64,000 bases of DNA from Salinivibrio kushneri (GCF_005280275.1 NZ_CP040022.1:186001-250000), one strand, 5' to 3'. Shown: positions 8,187 through 17,519, counted from the stretch's first letter. The notes: generated from the sequence alone by a model not told the origin. Program-made: numbers and translations.

Positions 8187-9374
8187 ATGAGCGACGTTGT
8201 ATTGAAGTTCTCTCACGAAGAATACAGCGCCCGTTTAGCCAAGGTTCGCTATGCCATGGAAGAACATGAAATCGACACCTTGTTGGTGCACGACCCCTCC
8301 AACATGGCGTGGCTTACCGGTTACGATGGCTGGTCTTTCTATGTGCCTCAGTGCGTAGTGATTGGCGCAACGGGTGACCCTTTGTGGTTCGGTCGTATCC
8401 AAGACGCCAATGGTGCGCTGCGTACTGTCTACATGAGCGCTGAGTGCATCACCTACTATCCTGACCATTACGTGATGAATCCACCGCTCCACCCCATGGA
8501 GTACCTTTGCAATTACGTCCTGGCAGAACGTTATTGGGATCGTGGCCGCATCGGCGTTGAGAAAGACAACTACTATTTCAGTGCCACCGCCTTTGAGTCG
8601 CTCAAAGAAAATCTACCGATGGCAACCCTCGTCGATACGACTGGGCTGGTGAACTGGTGTCGCGCGGTCAAATCCGATCAAGAACTCACCTACATGCACA
8701 CGGCCGCCCGCATCGTGGAGAACATGCACCGCGTCGCTTTTGAGATGATCGAGCCCGGCTTACCCAAGCACCTACTGGTGGCCGAAATCAATAAACACGC
8801 GGTGGTCGGCCACGATGGTCACTTTGGGGATTATGCCGCGATCGTGCCGATGTTACCCTCGGGCGGTGATGCGGCAGCGCCTCACTTAACGTGGGATGAT
8901 CGTCCGTTTAAACGGGGAGAAGGCACCTTTTTCGAAATCGCCGGGGTGCATCGCCGCTATCACTGCCCACTCTCTCGCACTATCTTCTTAGGAGAGCCGG
9001 GCTATGAATTCTTGCGTGCTGATGAGGCTTTACAGGCCGGTCTCGAAGCAGGTCTCGCGGTCGCCAAGCCTGGCAACACATGCGGAGACATTGCCAACGC
9101 CCTCAACGATGCCTTGTTACGCTATGGGTTTGATCGAGAAGGCGCGCGCTGTGGTTATCCGATAGGATTAAGCTACCCACCCGATTGGGGCGAGCGCACC
9201 ATGAGCTTGCGCCCAAGCGATCAGACGATGTTGCGTGAGGGAATGACCTTTCACTTTATGCCAGGGTTGTGGATGAAAGACTGGGGTATCGAAACCACAG
9301 AAAGCATTGTGATCACCCGCGATGGTGCGCAAACTTTGTGCGATCTACCGCGCCAATTGTTTGTCAAACATTAG
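8187..9374 (+). CDS. doeA: Ectoine hydrolase DoeA
   Basis: 395 residues of the M24 (creatinase/Xaa-Pro-peptidase) fold: a creatinase N-terminal domain (about 1-150, with the DoeA-typical MAWLTGYDGWSFYVPQ) and a pita-bread C-terminal domain (FEIAGVHRRYHCPLSRTIFLG). DoeA opens the ectoine ring to give N-acetyl-L-2,4-diaminobutyrate in the cytoplasm. The identity rests on these motifs and on the doeB, doeX, doeC and doeD genes that follow. The leader of about 240 bases contains extensive dyad symmetry, suggesting control at DNA or RNA level. The start is supported by CAGGAGTCACGCGT upstream. Confidence 0.93.
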   Translation: MSDVVLKFSHEEYSARLAKVRYAMEEHEIDTLLVHDPSNMAWLTGYDGWSFYVPQCVVIGATGDPLWFGRIQDANGALRTVYMSAECITYYPDHYVMNPPLHPMEYLCNYVLAERYWDRGRIGVEKDNYYFSATAFESLKENLPMATLVDTTGLVNWCRAVKSDQELTYMHTAARIVENMHRVAFEMIEPGLPKHLLVAEINKHAVVGHDGHFGDYAAIVPMLPSGGDAAAPHLTWDDRPFKRGEGTFFEIAGVHRRYHCPLSRTIFLGEPGYEFLRADEALQAGLEAGLAVAKPGNTCGDIANALNDALLRYGFDREGARCGYPIGLSYPPDWGERTMSLRPSDQTMLREGMTFHFMPGLWMKDWGIETTESIVITRDGAQTLCDLPRQLFVKH

Positions 9375-9531
9375 CTTGGTATAACGAGTCAGAAACGGGG
9401 TACCCTACTTGTGCCCTTTTCTGTTCAGCCTGATTATTGTTTTTAGCTACACTCGTAAGGTGATGATTTAAAGATTAAACTTTACCCGTTTCCGCCGGAT
9501 TGAGCGTCACAACAGATCACAAGGAGAGGTT

Positions 9532-10527
9532 ATGGAACCCACCGCAATTGAAGCCACCGTCGATTTTCATGCCGATGGTGTACAGCATGGCTTTCTTAAA
9601 CTGCCTCATTCACACGACCAATCCGCTTGGGGCTGTGTCACCATTCCGATCACTGTGATTAAAAACGGCGAGGGAAAAACGGCTCTACTCACAGGCGGCA
9701 ACCATGGGGATGAATACGAGGGCATTACTGCATTACTCAATACCTGCCACCAACTGATGCCCAGTGATATCAAAGGCCGAGTGATTATATTACCGATGAT
9801 GAACGCGCCCGCAGTAACCGCAGGCACGCGTACCTCGCCTTGGGATCAAGGTAACATGAACCGCGCGTTTCCCGGCTCGCCCACTGGCAGTGTCACCGAG
9901 CAAATTGCCGATTACTTCACTCGGTATTTGATCCCGCAGTGCGATACGGCTTTAGACATTCACTCAGGCGGTAAAACCTTAGATCTTATTCCCTATGCGG
10001 CTTCACACCGCTTGGAGAACCTTCAACAAGCCGACGCCTGTGCCGAAGGGGCTCGCCTGTTTGGTGCTCCCTATCAAGTACAAACCACTGAAATGGATGC
10101 CACCAGCATGTACGACACGGCGGTAGAGCAACAAGGGAAAGTATTTGTCACCACCGAACTGGGTGGCGGTGGCACCAGCACCCCTGAATCGATCGCGATT
10201 ACCCAGCGCGGTATTCACAACTTTTTAGTGTTTTCGGGCATTCTACAAGACGATTATCGCCACCCCTCAGTCGCGCCCGTCAAACTCGAGTTACCCGATA
10301 AACACTGCTATGTACAAAGTGAACACGCGGGTATTATTGAGTTCTGTGTGCACTTGGGCGAGACCATCAAAAAAGGCGATTTGATTGGTAAAGTGCATAA
10401 CATCGAGCGTACTGGCACCGAGCCCGTTCCCTACTATGCCGAACGCGACGGTATTTTACTGGCCAAACGTCACTTGGGACGGATTTACATCGGCGATACC
10501 TTTGCGGTGATTGCCGAGCCTGTTTAA
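9532..10527 (+). CDS. doeB: N-alpha-acetyl-L-2,4-diaminobutyrate deacetylase DoeB
   Basis: 331 residues of the succinylglutamate desuccinylase/aspartoacylase (M14-like) family. Zinc ligands are visible as GGNHGDEYEG (His 58, Glu 61) and LDIHSGG (His 144). It deacetylates the DoeA product to L-2,4-diaminobutyrate. A strong AAGGAGAGG site precedes the ATG. The 157-base gap after doeA is longer than usual inside an operon and has a weak dyad (AGAAA..GGG / CCC..TTTCT around 9390-9421), so partial termination or a second promoter is possible. The regulator doeX follows after 10 bases. Confidence 0.93.
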   Translation: MEPTAIEATVDFHADGVQHGFLKLPHSHDQSAWGCVTIPITVIKNGEGKTALLTGGNHGDEYEGITALLNTCHQLMPSDIKGRVIILPMMNAPAVTAGTRTSPWDQGNMNRAFPGSPTGSVTEQIADYFTRYLIPQCDTALDIHSGGKTLDLIPYAASHRLENLQQADACAEGARLFGAPYQVQTTEMDATSMYDTAVEQQGKVFVTTELGGGGTSTPESIAITQRGIHNFLVFSGILQDDYRHPSVAPVKLELPDKHCYVQSEHAGIIEFCVHLGETIKKGDLIGKVHNIERTGTEPVPYYAERDGILLAKRHLGRIYIGDTFAVIAEPV

Positions 10528-10537
10528 CGGAGGGGCC

Positions 10538-11026
10538 ATGAAGCTGGATAAATTCGATATCAAAATCTTGCAGATCCTGCAGCAAGATGGCCGCATTACC
10601 AAATCTAACCTCGCACAGGCGATCAACCTGTCTGTGAGCCCTTGTTGGGAGCGGGTAAAACGGCTCGAGCAAGCGGGGATCATCGAGGGCTATGGCGCTC
10701 GTATCAACCCGGATGCAGTGGTGAAGTTAAATACCGTGTTAGTCGAAATCACTCTCGGCCAGCACGATGTCGACAGCTTTCAACGCTTTGAGCGCGCCAT
10801 GCAAGCCTGCGACGATGTCAAAGAATGTTGGGCGACAGGCGGTGGGATAGACTATATCGTTCGCCTTGGTGTCACTGATATCGACTATTATCAGCGCCTT
10901 ATCGACAGCTGGCTAACTGACGACCTTGGCATCAAACAGTACTACACCTACATCGTCACCAAGCAAGTGAAGCGCCCCTCTCTCACCTTACCGCTTGAAA
11001 CGCCAGACATTGCTGCTAATGGTTAA
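10538..11026 (+). CDS. doeX: Lrp/AsnC-family regulator DoeX
   Basis: 162 residues from ATG 10538, preceded by CGGAGGGGCC; an upstream in-frame start at 10511 overlaps doeB and has no ribosome site. The N-terminal helix-turn-helix (KLDKFDIKILQILQQDGRITKSNLAQAINLSVSPC, in parts) and the C-terminal RAM effector domain (KECWATGGGIDYIVRL) are typical Lrp/AsnC. DoeX in Halomonas binds near doeA and controls the pathway; the position directly behind doeB is the same here. The long palindrome at 8097-8133 is a candidate binding site. Confidence 0.9.
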   Translation: MKLDKFDIKILQILQQDGRITKSNLAQAINLSVSPCWERVKRLEQAGIIEGYGARINPDAVVKLNTVLVEITLGQHDVDSFQRFERAMQACDDVKECWATGGGIDYIVRLGVTDIDYYQRLIDSWLTDDLGIKQYYTYIVTKQVKRPSLTLPLETPDIAANG

Positions 11027-11045
11027 ACCAGACTTATCCTTGCTT

Positions 11046-11075
11046 ACGCATGCTCAATGACGCTCGCGCATGCGT
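11046..11075 (+). other. Dyad after doeX
   Basis: ACGCATG (11046-11052) can pair with CATGCGT (11069-11075) 20 bases past the doeX stop. There is no T-run, so it is at best a weak terminator or processing site. Confidence 0.35.
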
Positions 11076-11290
11076 TGTTAACCTCTGAGCAATATCTGTC
11101 ACCTGTCACATTATCACGGCAAATGCCCGTTTCTCGTGTGATCAGAAAATTTTCTCCTGCTATTGCGCGGTTTCAGAAAAAATTTCGTTAATCCCGCACC
11201 TGAACAAAAAACCTCTTTTTCGTGCATTGCATACAGTAACAGTAGGCAAACGCTGATAGGCAGCGTGGCGATTTTCAATCAGGAGGGAGT

Positions 11291-12850
11291 ATGACCGTAT
11301 TCCAATCACGCGATCTTCACTACTCGGGAAGCGCAGCCAATGCATTGCGTCATGATATCGCCGGCAAAGCCAGTTCCGACGTGCTTGCCTACCTCGACGA
11401 TCAGCGTCTTTTTCGCCAGCTCGCCTATTGCAATGGTAAATGGGTGAATGGTGACTCTGATACGCCGGTGCTCAACCCCGCGACGGGCGAAGTGCTTGGT
11501 TACACCGCATCACTCAACGCCACGCAAATCAATCAAACCATTGATGACGCCGAAGCCGCTTTCCATTTGTGGCGCGCGGAGTCGGCCGAAACGCGCGCCA
11601 AGCTGTTGATGAAATGGCACGACCTCATCATGGAAAACCAACACGATCTCGCGCATCTGATGGTGCTCGAGCAAGGCAAAACATTGCGCGACGCCGAGGG
11701 TGAAGTCGAGTATGGCGCGTCGTTTATTCACTGGTTTGCCGAAGAAGCCAAACGCGTGTATGGCGACACCATGCCTAGCCACATTCCCAATGCGCACCTA
11801 GCGACATTACGTGAACCTATTGGCGTGGCCGCCTTGATCACCCCATGGAATTTTCCTAATGCGATGATCACCCGTAAAGCGGCAGCGGCTCTCGCGATTG
11901 GCTGTAGTGTGATCGTCAAACCCGCAGAAGAGACACCTTTCTCAGCCCTCGCCCTAGCCGAATTGGCGGAACGTGCTGGGATCCCTGCCGGTGTATTTAA
12001 CGTGGTGATGGGCGACGCCCCCATGGTCTCCACCCAGCTTTGTCAAAGTGACAACGTTAAAGCGCTAAGCTTTACCGGCTCAACACGTGTCGGTCGGTTA
12101 TTGCTCGAGCAAAGTGCGCAAACCGTAAAAAAGTCTGCCATGGAGCTTGGCGGCAATGCGCCCTTCATTGTGCTACCTGATATGGATATTCAACAAGCGG
12201 CGCGCGCGGCCATCGATGCCAAGTTCCAAACATCGGGGCAAGATTGCTTGGCCGCCAACAAAATTTTGGTGCCACGCGACAAACATCAAGCCTTTGTCGA
12301 TGCCTTCGCCGCGTTGATGGATGAACTTGAAGTGGGCAATGGTTTGCTGCCCAGTACTGATATTGGCCCTCTCATTTCCGCACGGGCAGTGGACAAAGCG
12401 CAAGCAATCGTCGATGACGCTATTGCCAAAGGGGCGACTGTGATGGGCGGAAAGCTCAACCCCAACCTCGGTGAAAACTTCTTTGCGCCTACGCTTATCA
12501 CCAAAGTGACGCCGGATATGTTGGTGTACCAAGAAGAAAACTTTTGCCCGGTAGCGGGCGTGATTGCCTACGACAATCTGGATGAGGCCATTGCGATGGG
12601 CAACGACACCGAGTATGGGCTCTCAGCCTATGTCTACGGCAATGATATTCGTGATATTTGGCGCTGTCTGCGCGGCCTTGAAGTCGGCATGGTCAGTGTC
12701 AACTCAGTGAAAATGACCGGCCACCCGATTCCCTTTGGTGGCGTCAAACAGTCGGGCTTAGGCCGTGAAGGAAGCCGCTATGGCATCGACGAATTTAGTG
12801 AAATCAAATACTACTGTTTAGGTGGCTTGCCCACGGTGAGCGGCAGCTAA
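11291..12850 (+). CDS. doeC: Aldehyde dehydrogenase DoeC (aspartate-semialdehyde dehydrogenase of ectoine breakdown)
   Basis: 519 residues of the NAD(P)-dependent aldehyde dehydrogenase superfamily, close to succinate-semialdehyde dehydrogenase. The general base Glu 285 (MELGGNAPFIV) and catalytic Cys 319 (TSGQDCLAANK) are present, as is the nucleotide-binding TPWNFPN segment. Compared with GabD it has about 35 extra N-terminal residues. In the Doe pathway it oxidises aspartate semialdehyde to aspartate. AGGAGGGAGT directly upstream supports the start. The 264-base gap after doeX probably holds its own promoter. Confusion with a GabD-type enzyme is possible on sequence alone; the neighbours favour DoeC. 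Confidence 0.87.
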   Translation: MTVFQSRDLHYSGSAANALRHDIAGKASSDVLAYLDDQRLFRQLAYCNGKWVNGDSDTPVLNPATGEVLGYTASLNATQINQTIDDAEAAFHLWRAESAETRAKLLMKWHDLIMENQHDLAHLMVLEQGKTLRDAEGEVEYGASFIHWFAEEAKRVYGDTMPSHIPNAHLATLREPIGVAALITPWNFPNAMITRKAAAALAIGCSVIVKPAEETPFSALALAELAERAGIPAGVFNVVMGDAPMVSTQLCQSDNVKALSFTGSTRVGRLLLEQSAQTVKKSAMELGGNAPFIVLPDMDIQQAARAAIDAKFQTSGQDCLAANKILVPRDKHQAFVDAFAALMDELEVGNGLLPSTDIGPLISARAVDKAQAIVDDAIAKGATVMGGKLNPNLGENFFAPTLITKVTPDMLVYQEENFCPVAGVIAYDNLDEAIAMGNDTEYGLSAYVYGNDIRDIWRCLRGLEVGMVSVNSVKMTGHPIPFGGVKQSGLGREGSRYGIDEFSEIKYYCLGGLPTVSGS

Positions 12851-12882
12851 TTCAGGTTTGCTGACGGATAAGGAGACTGATC

Positions 12883-14286
12883 ATGCGTCCAGAAACAAAA
12901 GCCTTGTTGGAAAAAGACAGAAACACCGTATTCCACGCCTCAACGCACTTAAAGCAGTATGCGCATGGCGAGATGCCAGGGCGAGTGATTGAGACCGGGA
13001 AAGGCATTCGCATTACCGATTCAGAGGGCATTGAGCTGATTGACGGCTTCGCCGGGCTCTACTGCGTCAATATCGGCTATGGCCGCGAAGAAATGGCCGA
13101 TGCCATCTACGATCAAGCGAAAAAGCTCGCGTATTACCACACCTATGTGGGCCACACCAACGAAGCGCTGGTGACGCTGTCGGAGCGCCTGATCAACATG
13201 GCTCCCGGCATGAGCAAAGTCTATTACGGCATGTCAGGCAGTGATGCCAATGAGTCACAGCTCAAGATTGTTTGGTACTACAACAATGCGCGTGGCAAGC
13301 CTGAGAAAAAGAAAATCATCTCACGGGATCGGGGTTATCACGGCTCCAGTGTCGCATCCGGGTCACTCACGGGGTTACCACTGTTCCATGCGCATTTTGA
13401 TCTGCCCATTGAGCGTATCAAACACACCATGGCCCCCTACTATTATCGTCGTGAAGACACCGGGATGACCGAGCCTGAATTCGCACAACATTGTGCCGAT
13501 GAACTGGAGAAAATGATCCTTGCTGAAGGCCCGGATACCGTCGCGGCGATGATTGCCGAACCGGTACTCGGCACCGGTGGCATTGTGCCGCCCCCCGAGG
13601 GTTACTGGGCGGCGATTCGCAAAGTGCTGGATAAATACGATGTCTTGTTGATCGCCGACGAAGTGGTGTGTGGTTTTGGTCGTATCGGGAGTGATTTTGG
13701 CTCGATTTACTACGATATGAAGCCTGATCTGATTACCGTTGCCAAAGGGTTAACCTCTGCCTATCAACCGCTCTCCGGGGTGATGATCGGTCACCGAGTG
13801 TGGGATGTTTTGGAAGATGGTACCGATGCATGGGGCGCGATTGGTCATGGTTACACCTACTCTGGCCACCCACTGGGCGCGGCAGCCGCTCTGTGTAACC
13901 TTGATATCATCGAGCGCGAGAATCTGACTCAGAACGCCGCGACCACGGGTGAATATCTGCAAATGAAAATGAAAGCCGCGTTTGCGGATCACCCATTGAT
14001 TGGTGACAGCCGTGGTGTCGGTTTGCTCCATGCGCTTGAGTTTTCGCCTGATCGCGCCAACCGCAGCCACTTTGACCCCAGTCTAAAAGTGGGGCCACAG
14101 GTCGCCGCCGCGTGTATGGAGCAAGGCTTGATCGCTCGTGCCATGCCACATGGCGATATTCTTGGTTTCGCCCCACCCTTGGTGGTCACCCCTAATGAGG
14201 TGGATGAAATTGTCGCCAAAGCGCAAGTCGCTGTCGATAAGGTGATGGATAAGCTGGTCACCAGCGGACAATGGCAACCCAAATAG
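12883..14286 (+). CDS. doeD: Diaminobutyrate aminotransferase DoeD
   Basis: 467 residues, class III PLP aminotransferase. The PLP-binding lysine is Lys 288 (LITVAKGLTSAYQPLSG), with Asp 259 in LLIADEVVCGFGR binding the pyridine nitrogen; YGMSGSDANESQ forms the phosphate pocket. In ectoine breakdown it converts L-2,4-diaminobutyrate to aspartate semialdehyde, the substrate of DoeC encoded 32 bases upstream. The pair is clearly cotranscribed and ends at a strong bidirectional terminator. Close relatives act on beta-alanine or GABA, so the name leans on context. Confidence 0.87.
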   Translation: MRPETKALLEKDRNTVFHASTHLKQYAHGEMPGRVIETGKGIRITDSEGIELIDGFAGLYCVNIGYGREEMADAIYDQAKKLAYYHTYVGHTNEALVTLSERLINMAPGMSKVYYGMSGSDANESQLKIVWYYNNARGKPEKKKIISRDRGYHGSSVASGSLTGLPLFHAHFDLPIERIKHTMAPYYYRREDTGMTEPEFAQHCADELEKMILAEGPDTVAAMIAEPVLGTGGIVPPPEGYWAAIRKVLDKYDVLLIADEVVCGFGRIGSDFGSIYYDMKPDLITVAKGLTSAYQPLSGVMIGHRVWDVLEDGTDAWGAIGHGYTYSGHPLGAAAALCNLDIIERENLTQNAATTGEYLQMKMKAAFADHPLIGDSRGVGLLHALEFSPDRANRSHFDPSLKVGPQVAAACMEQGLIARAMPHGDILGFAPPLVVTPNEVDEIVAKAQVAVDKVMDKLVTSGQWQPK

Positions 14287-14314
14287 CGTGATGACTCCTA
14301 TCCAATAAGCAAAA

Positions 14315-14340
14315 AAAAGCGCCGACAACGCGGCGCTTTT
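14315..14340. terminator. Bidirectional terminator between doeD and the BCCT gene
   Basis: AAAAGCGCCG (14315-14324) and CGGCGCTTTT (14331-14340) pair over 10 bp around a 6-base loop, with an A-run on the left and T-run on the right, so it can end both convergent transcripts. Confidence 0.9.
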
Positions 14341-14363
14341 CTCATTAACAGGCTCAGGTCTTA

Positions 14364-15908
14364 CTAGCTGGCCGTCGCCGGCTGTACTGCCAAGTTCGCT
14401 TCTTTTTCTTGTTGCATCCGCATCACCGCAATCGGGCCGGTAATGAAGGTAAAGGCAATCAAGAAAGACACAGGCACGGCGGTGATCACGATAAACGACT
14501 GAAGCGCATTCAAGCCACCATCGCCGGCAAGCAGAAGTACACCGGCAACCACACCCATCACAATCGCCCAGAACAGACGATGACGACGAGTTGGCTGGTT
14601 GTCACCTGATACAGCCATCGCAATCGAGTACGCCATTGAGTCACCCGTGGTCGCCACGAAGGTGGTGGTCAGCAACATAAAGGCTGGGATCAGAACCACG
14701 CTGTAAGGCAGCTGTGACAAGGACGCAATCAAGATCGCCGGCAAGCCCGCATCCGCCATTGGACCAGAGATGCTGCCAGGCGATTGCAACTCATAAAAGA
14801 TACCCGTACCACCCAGTACTGAGAACCAGAAGTTAGTCGCAATCGGTGCACAAATCGCAACGGCGAAGATCAATTCACGAATCGAACGGCCTTTCGAGAT
14901 GCGTGCAATAAAGATTGCCATCATGGGTGCAAAACCAATAAACCAACCCCAGAAGAACCATGTCCACCATGCATTCCAGCTGCCGTTATCGGTATTCAGC
15001 GCGAGGGTGTGCATGTTGTTCAGGTAGTAGCTAAAGCCTGAGCCAAACTGCTCAAAGATAAAGCCAGTTGGCCCCAGCACAATCACCACACCCAGCAATA
15101 CGGCAGCGCCAATCACATTCATGCGGCTCAGCCATTGTAGGCCCTTATCCATCCCGGTAAATGCAGAGATAGAGTAAATCGCCACGACGGCAGCCAGAAT
15201 CAGCATCTGCATTGGCATGGTGTTTTCGATACCGGCAAAGCTTTCTAGGCTGTAGCCAAGCTGGGTCGCCAGAAAGCCGATTGGGCCAATGGTACCGGCA
15301 GCCACAGCAATGATAGAGCAAGCATCAATCACAGAGCCTAACCAGTGATTTTCCAGCTTGTCCCCAAGTAGCGGATACAACAACGCACGAGGACGCATGC
15401 GCACACCCGCTTGGTGGTGGGCATACATCAGCACGATGGTTGCCAAGGTGCCTAACACGGCCCAGGCTAAAAAGCCCCAGTGGAAAAAGCTTTGGCTCAG
15501 TGCGGGGGCGACGGTATCCATTACACCCGCTTCCATGTCACCTAACGCCGGCGGCGGGGTCATGAAGTGATAGATAGGTTCCGCGGCTGACCAGAATACC
15601 CCACCACCCGCAAGTAGGGTGCACATGATCATCGCAACCCAACGGAAACGACTCATCGAGACAGTATCCGTGGCGCCGAGTTTCAATTTACCAAATTTAC
15701 TGCCGCCAATCGCGAGCGCCAGTACGAAATTGATCACCATTAACCACTGCCACCAGTAACCAAAAAGATTGGCAGACTCAGCAAACAGAGACTGGATAAC
15801 AGATGAGAAGTGTTTCAGGTCAAACAGGGCAAAGGCAAGGAAGACAGCAACAAAGCCGATGGTAAATACGGCAACGAGACGGTCATTATTTTGTGTAGAT
15901 TTAAGCAT
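14364..15908 (-). CDS. BCCT-family betaine/ectoine-type transporter
   Basis: 514 residues from ATG 15908 (a longer frame starts at 15974; the ribosome site is weak for both). About twelve membrane segments are visible. The BCCT signature region is present as FFWGWFIGFAPMMAIFIARISKGRSIREL, here quoted in part as GWFIGFAPMM; the classical WWISWSP is replaced by GWFIGFAP, a variant seen in a marine subgroup. Such carriers import betaine, choline, ectoine or DMSP with Na+ or H+. Placed convergent to the doe genes, ectoine or a related zwitterion is the likely cargo (inference). Confidence 0.85.
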   Translation of the reverse strand: MLKSTQNNDRLVAVFTIGFVAVFLAFALFDLKHFSSVIQSLFAESANLFGYWWQWLMVINFVLALAIGGSKFGKLKLGATDTVSMSRFRWVAMIMCTLLAGGGVFWSAAEPIYHFMTPPPALGDMEAGVMDTVAPALSQSFFHWGFLAWAVLGTLATIVLMYAHHQAGVRMRPRALLYPLLGDKLENHWLGSVIDACSIIAVAAGTIGPIGFLATQLGYSLESFAGIENTMPMQMLILAAVVAIYSISAFTGMDKGLQWLSRMNVIGAAVLLGVVIVLGPTGFIFEQFGSGFSYYLNNMHTLALNTDNGSWNAWWTWFFWGWFIGFAPMMAIFIARISKGRSIRELIFAVAICAPIATNFWFSVLGGTGIFYELQSPGSISGPMADAGLPAILIASLSQLPYSVVLIPAFMLLTTTFVATTGDSMAYSIAMAVSGDNQPTRRHRLFWAIVMGVVAGVLLLAGDGGLNALQSFIVITAVPVSFLIAFTFITGPIAVMRMQQEKEANLAVQPATAS

Positions 15909-16092
15909 TAGTTCGCTCACAAGGTGTGTGAGGGACGGGACTCTATCAGTGTGGCGAATGAATGACCAGAACAAATTGTTACAGTCAAAGAAGGAAAAAA
16001 CGTGACAAGCATCACCTATTCAGCCGTGGCGGGGGCTGAATAGGAATATGACATTTTTGTTAAATGGACAAAACTTACCCAACACTGTTTTG

Positions 16093-16524
16093 TCACGCTG
16101 GCGCTTTCGATTTCTCTGTCTTACTCGTCTTACCCGTTTCGAGCACTTTTTTATGCAACACCACGGTAGCGCGATACAATTTAGGATGAACCTGTGACTC
16201 GCCTTTTTTTGCGCGATTACACGCCGAAATCACTGCCGCGGTAATGCAAGCGGCCACTTTCATCTGACCAAGTTGATAGGCATAATTGGCAACTTTAATC
16301 GCCATAAAAATCGATTGGTCGCTGTATTTGTAATTACGGGCGGCGAATTTCTCAAAGCGGAGAAAGTCTTTGTGATAACCCTTAAGAATGCGATTCACGT
16401 GGCGATCGTAATAATTTTTATACTTGGCGTAGCTCCCTTTAGGGTTGCTCGCCATAATGTCTCTTACCCAAACAAACGATTGCAGCTGTTCTTTTTCAAA
16501 TAAGCCACTCAGCCAGGCAAACAT
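16093..16524 (-). CDS. Hypothetical protein, 143 residues
   Basis: Not recognised. A perfect GGGAGG site four bases from ATG 16524 and clean codon structure argue for a real gene. The product is very basic and rich in Lys and Tyr, with helical stretches; the segment from about 70 to 100 (SIFMAIKVANYAYQLGQMKV, then AACITAAVISACN) is moderately hydrophobic, and the tail is a charged KTSKTEKSKAPA. Cytoplasmic or nucleic-acid contact is conceivable from charge alone; no function is assigned. Confidence 0.65.
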   Translation of the reverse strand: MFAWLSGLFEKEQLQSFVWVRDIMASNPKGSYAKYKNYYDRHVNRILKGYHKDFLRFEKFAARNYKYSDQSIFMAIKVANYAYQLGQMKVAACITAAVISACNRAKKGESQVHPKLYRATVVLHKKVLETGKTSKTEKSKAPA

Positions 16525-16684
16525 ATGACCTCCCTACTGCTAGCTTAGCGGCCTTATTCTACTCAATTTCCATGACTAATCTACGAAAAGGGAAAAGTAA
16601 CTTATTGACTGGCGGTTATTTAATCAGTGTTGGTCGCTAACTACCTCGAGGCCCAATGGGCAACCGCGAGCGACCACAGAACGA

Positions 16685-16984
16685 TTAGGCTTGCGTGTTG
16701 ATGTTGATGGTATAGGTGGCATCGCCCGCGGGAAGCATATGTAGGATTTGCTCGCCAAGCGCTGGATGGGTAAGCAGGTAATTGCCTTGCGGAAAGCGGG
16801 TGTCTTCCGGCCCTTTCAATACCAGGCTGAAGTTTTCTACCGCCTGCCCGCCCACCTCATCACCGTGGCCAGGATGAGTGTCGACACGCGCCAGCGTCAT
16901 TGCATATTCCGTATCCGTTCCATCAATGAGCGTGATCGTTTCATTAATCAATTCATTGACATGCTGGAAAGATAGTACATTCAT
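16685..16984 (-). CDS. DUF6916-like small protein
   Basis: 99 residues, preceded by GGGAGGGACG at ideal distance. The C-terminal half FSLVLKGPEDTRFPQGNYLL followed by THPALGEQ resembles the DUF6916 pattern (a compact beta protein with FSL..GP....PQG.Y.L.HP.LG), a family without an assigned function. No signal peptide. It is a single gene, with the unrecognised 143-residue gene downstream on the same strand. Confidence 0.65.
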   Translation of the reverse strand: MNVLSFQHVNELINETITLIDGTDTEYAMTLARVDTHPGHGDEVGGQAVENFSLVLKGPEDTRFPQGNYLLTHPALGEQILHMLPAGDATYTININTQA

Positions 16985-17105
16985 CGTCCCTCCCGCGCCC
17001 CTGTTTGGGTCAATGCGCTTGTGAAAGCTTTACTGATAAGATTAGATGAAAAATTCGACAATGCACAATAGCTTAGTGATTTTTTCAATCGCTTAGAACG
17101 ACAAA

Positions 17106-17125
17106 AGGCAACCCGATGGTTGCCT
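17106..17125 (-). terminator. Terminator of the 28-residue ORF
   Basis: AGGCAACC and GGTTGCCT pair around a 4-base loop; on the minus strand the stem is followed by TTTTG. It lies 14 bases after the small ORF stop. Confidence 0.8.
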
Positions 17126-17138
17126 GACTCACGCTTGA

Positions 17139-17225
17139 TTATGCTGACCCAGCCGTTTTAACTTGGCGGGTCTTATTGGACTTCGTTTTGTAGTAATACC
17201 ACAAACGTCTGCTTTTGTTGTTCAT
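17139..17225 (-). CDS. Small basic protein, 28 residues
   Basis: ATG at 17225 preceded by GAGAGGTGTTCG, 28 codons, TAA at 17139, then a clear terminator. The peptide is strongly basic and aromatic (starts MNNKSRRLWYYYKTKSNKTR) with no hydrophobic segment. The set of ribosome site, ORF and intrinsic terminator in the right order makes a real small gene likely. Family unknown; RNA binding or a stress-peptide role would be guesses. It is too short for usual gene finders. Confidence 0.6.
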   Translation of the reverse strand: MNNKSRRLWYYYKTKSNKTRQVKTAGSA

Positions 17226-17497
17226 CGAACACCTCTCTACCAGATTAATGAACGATATTAATGCCAAGCGCCGAATGCGGCGCTACGTCACAGTCTTATA
17301 TTATTTCGAATCGGAAAGCAAATTCGATCACCGTTAGGCAGAGAATTGGCAAGTTCGTGATACAAAAAGACAATGCACGAGCCGTTAAGCACATAACAGG
17401 GAGCGTGGATACACAGTCAGCCACAGGGCGAGAAAACACTCGGCTTAGGATATTACGTGCATATGCAATGCGTCAGGCGCTAGGCCCAAAAAAGAGA

Positions 17498-17519
17498 AAG
17501 CCGCTCTGCTGAGCGGCTT
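17498..17519 (-). terminator. Orphan intrinsic terminator
   Basis: 9-bp stem AAGCCGCTC/GAGCGGCTT with a 4-base loop and a T-rich tract (TTTCTCTTTTTT) downstream on the minus strand, but no credible protein gene ends here. Confidence 0.7.
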
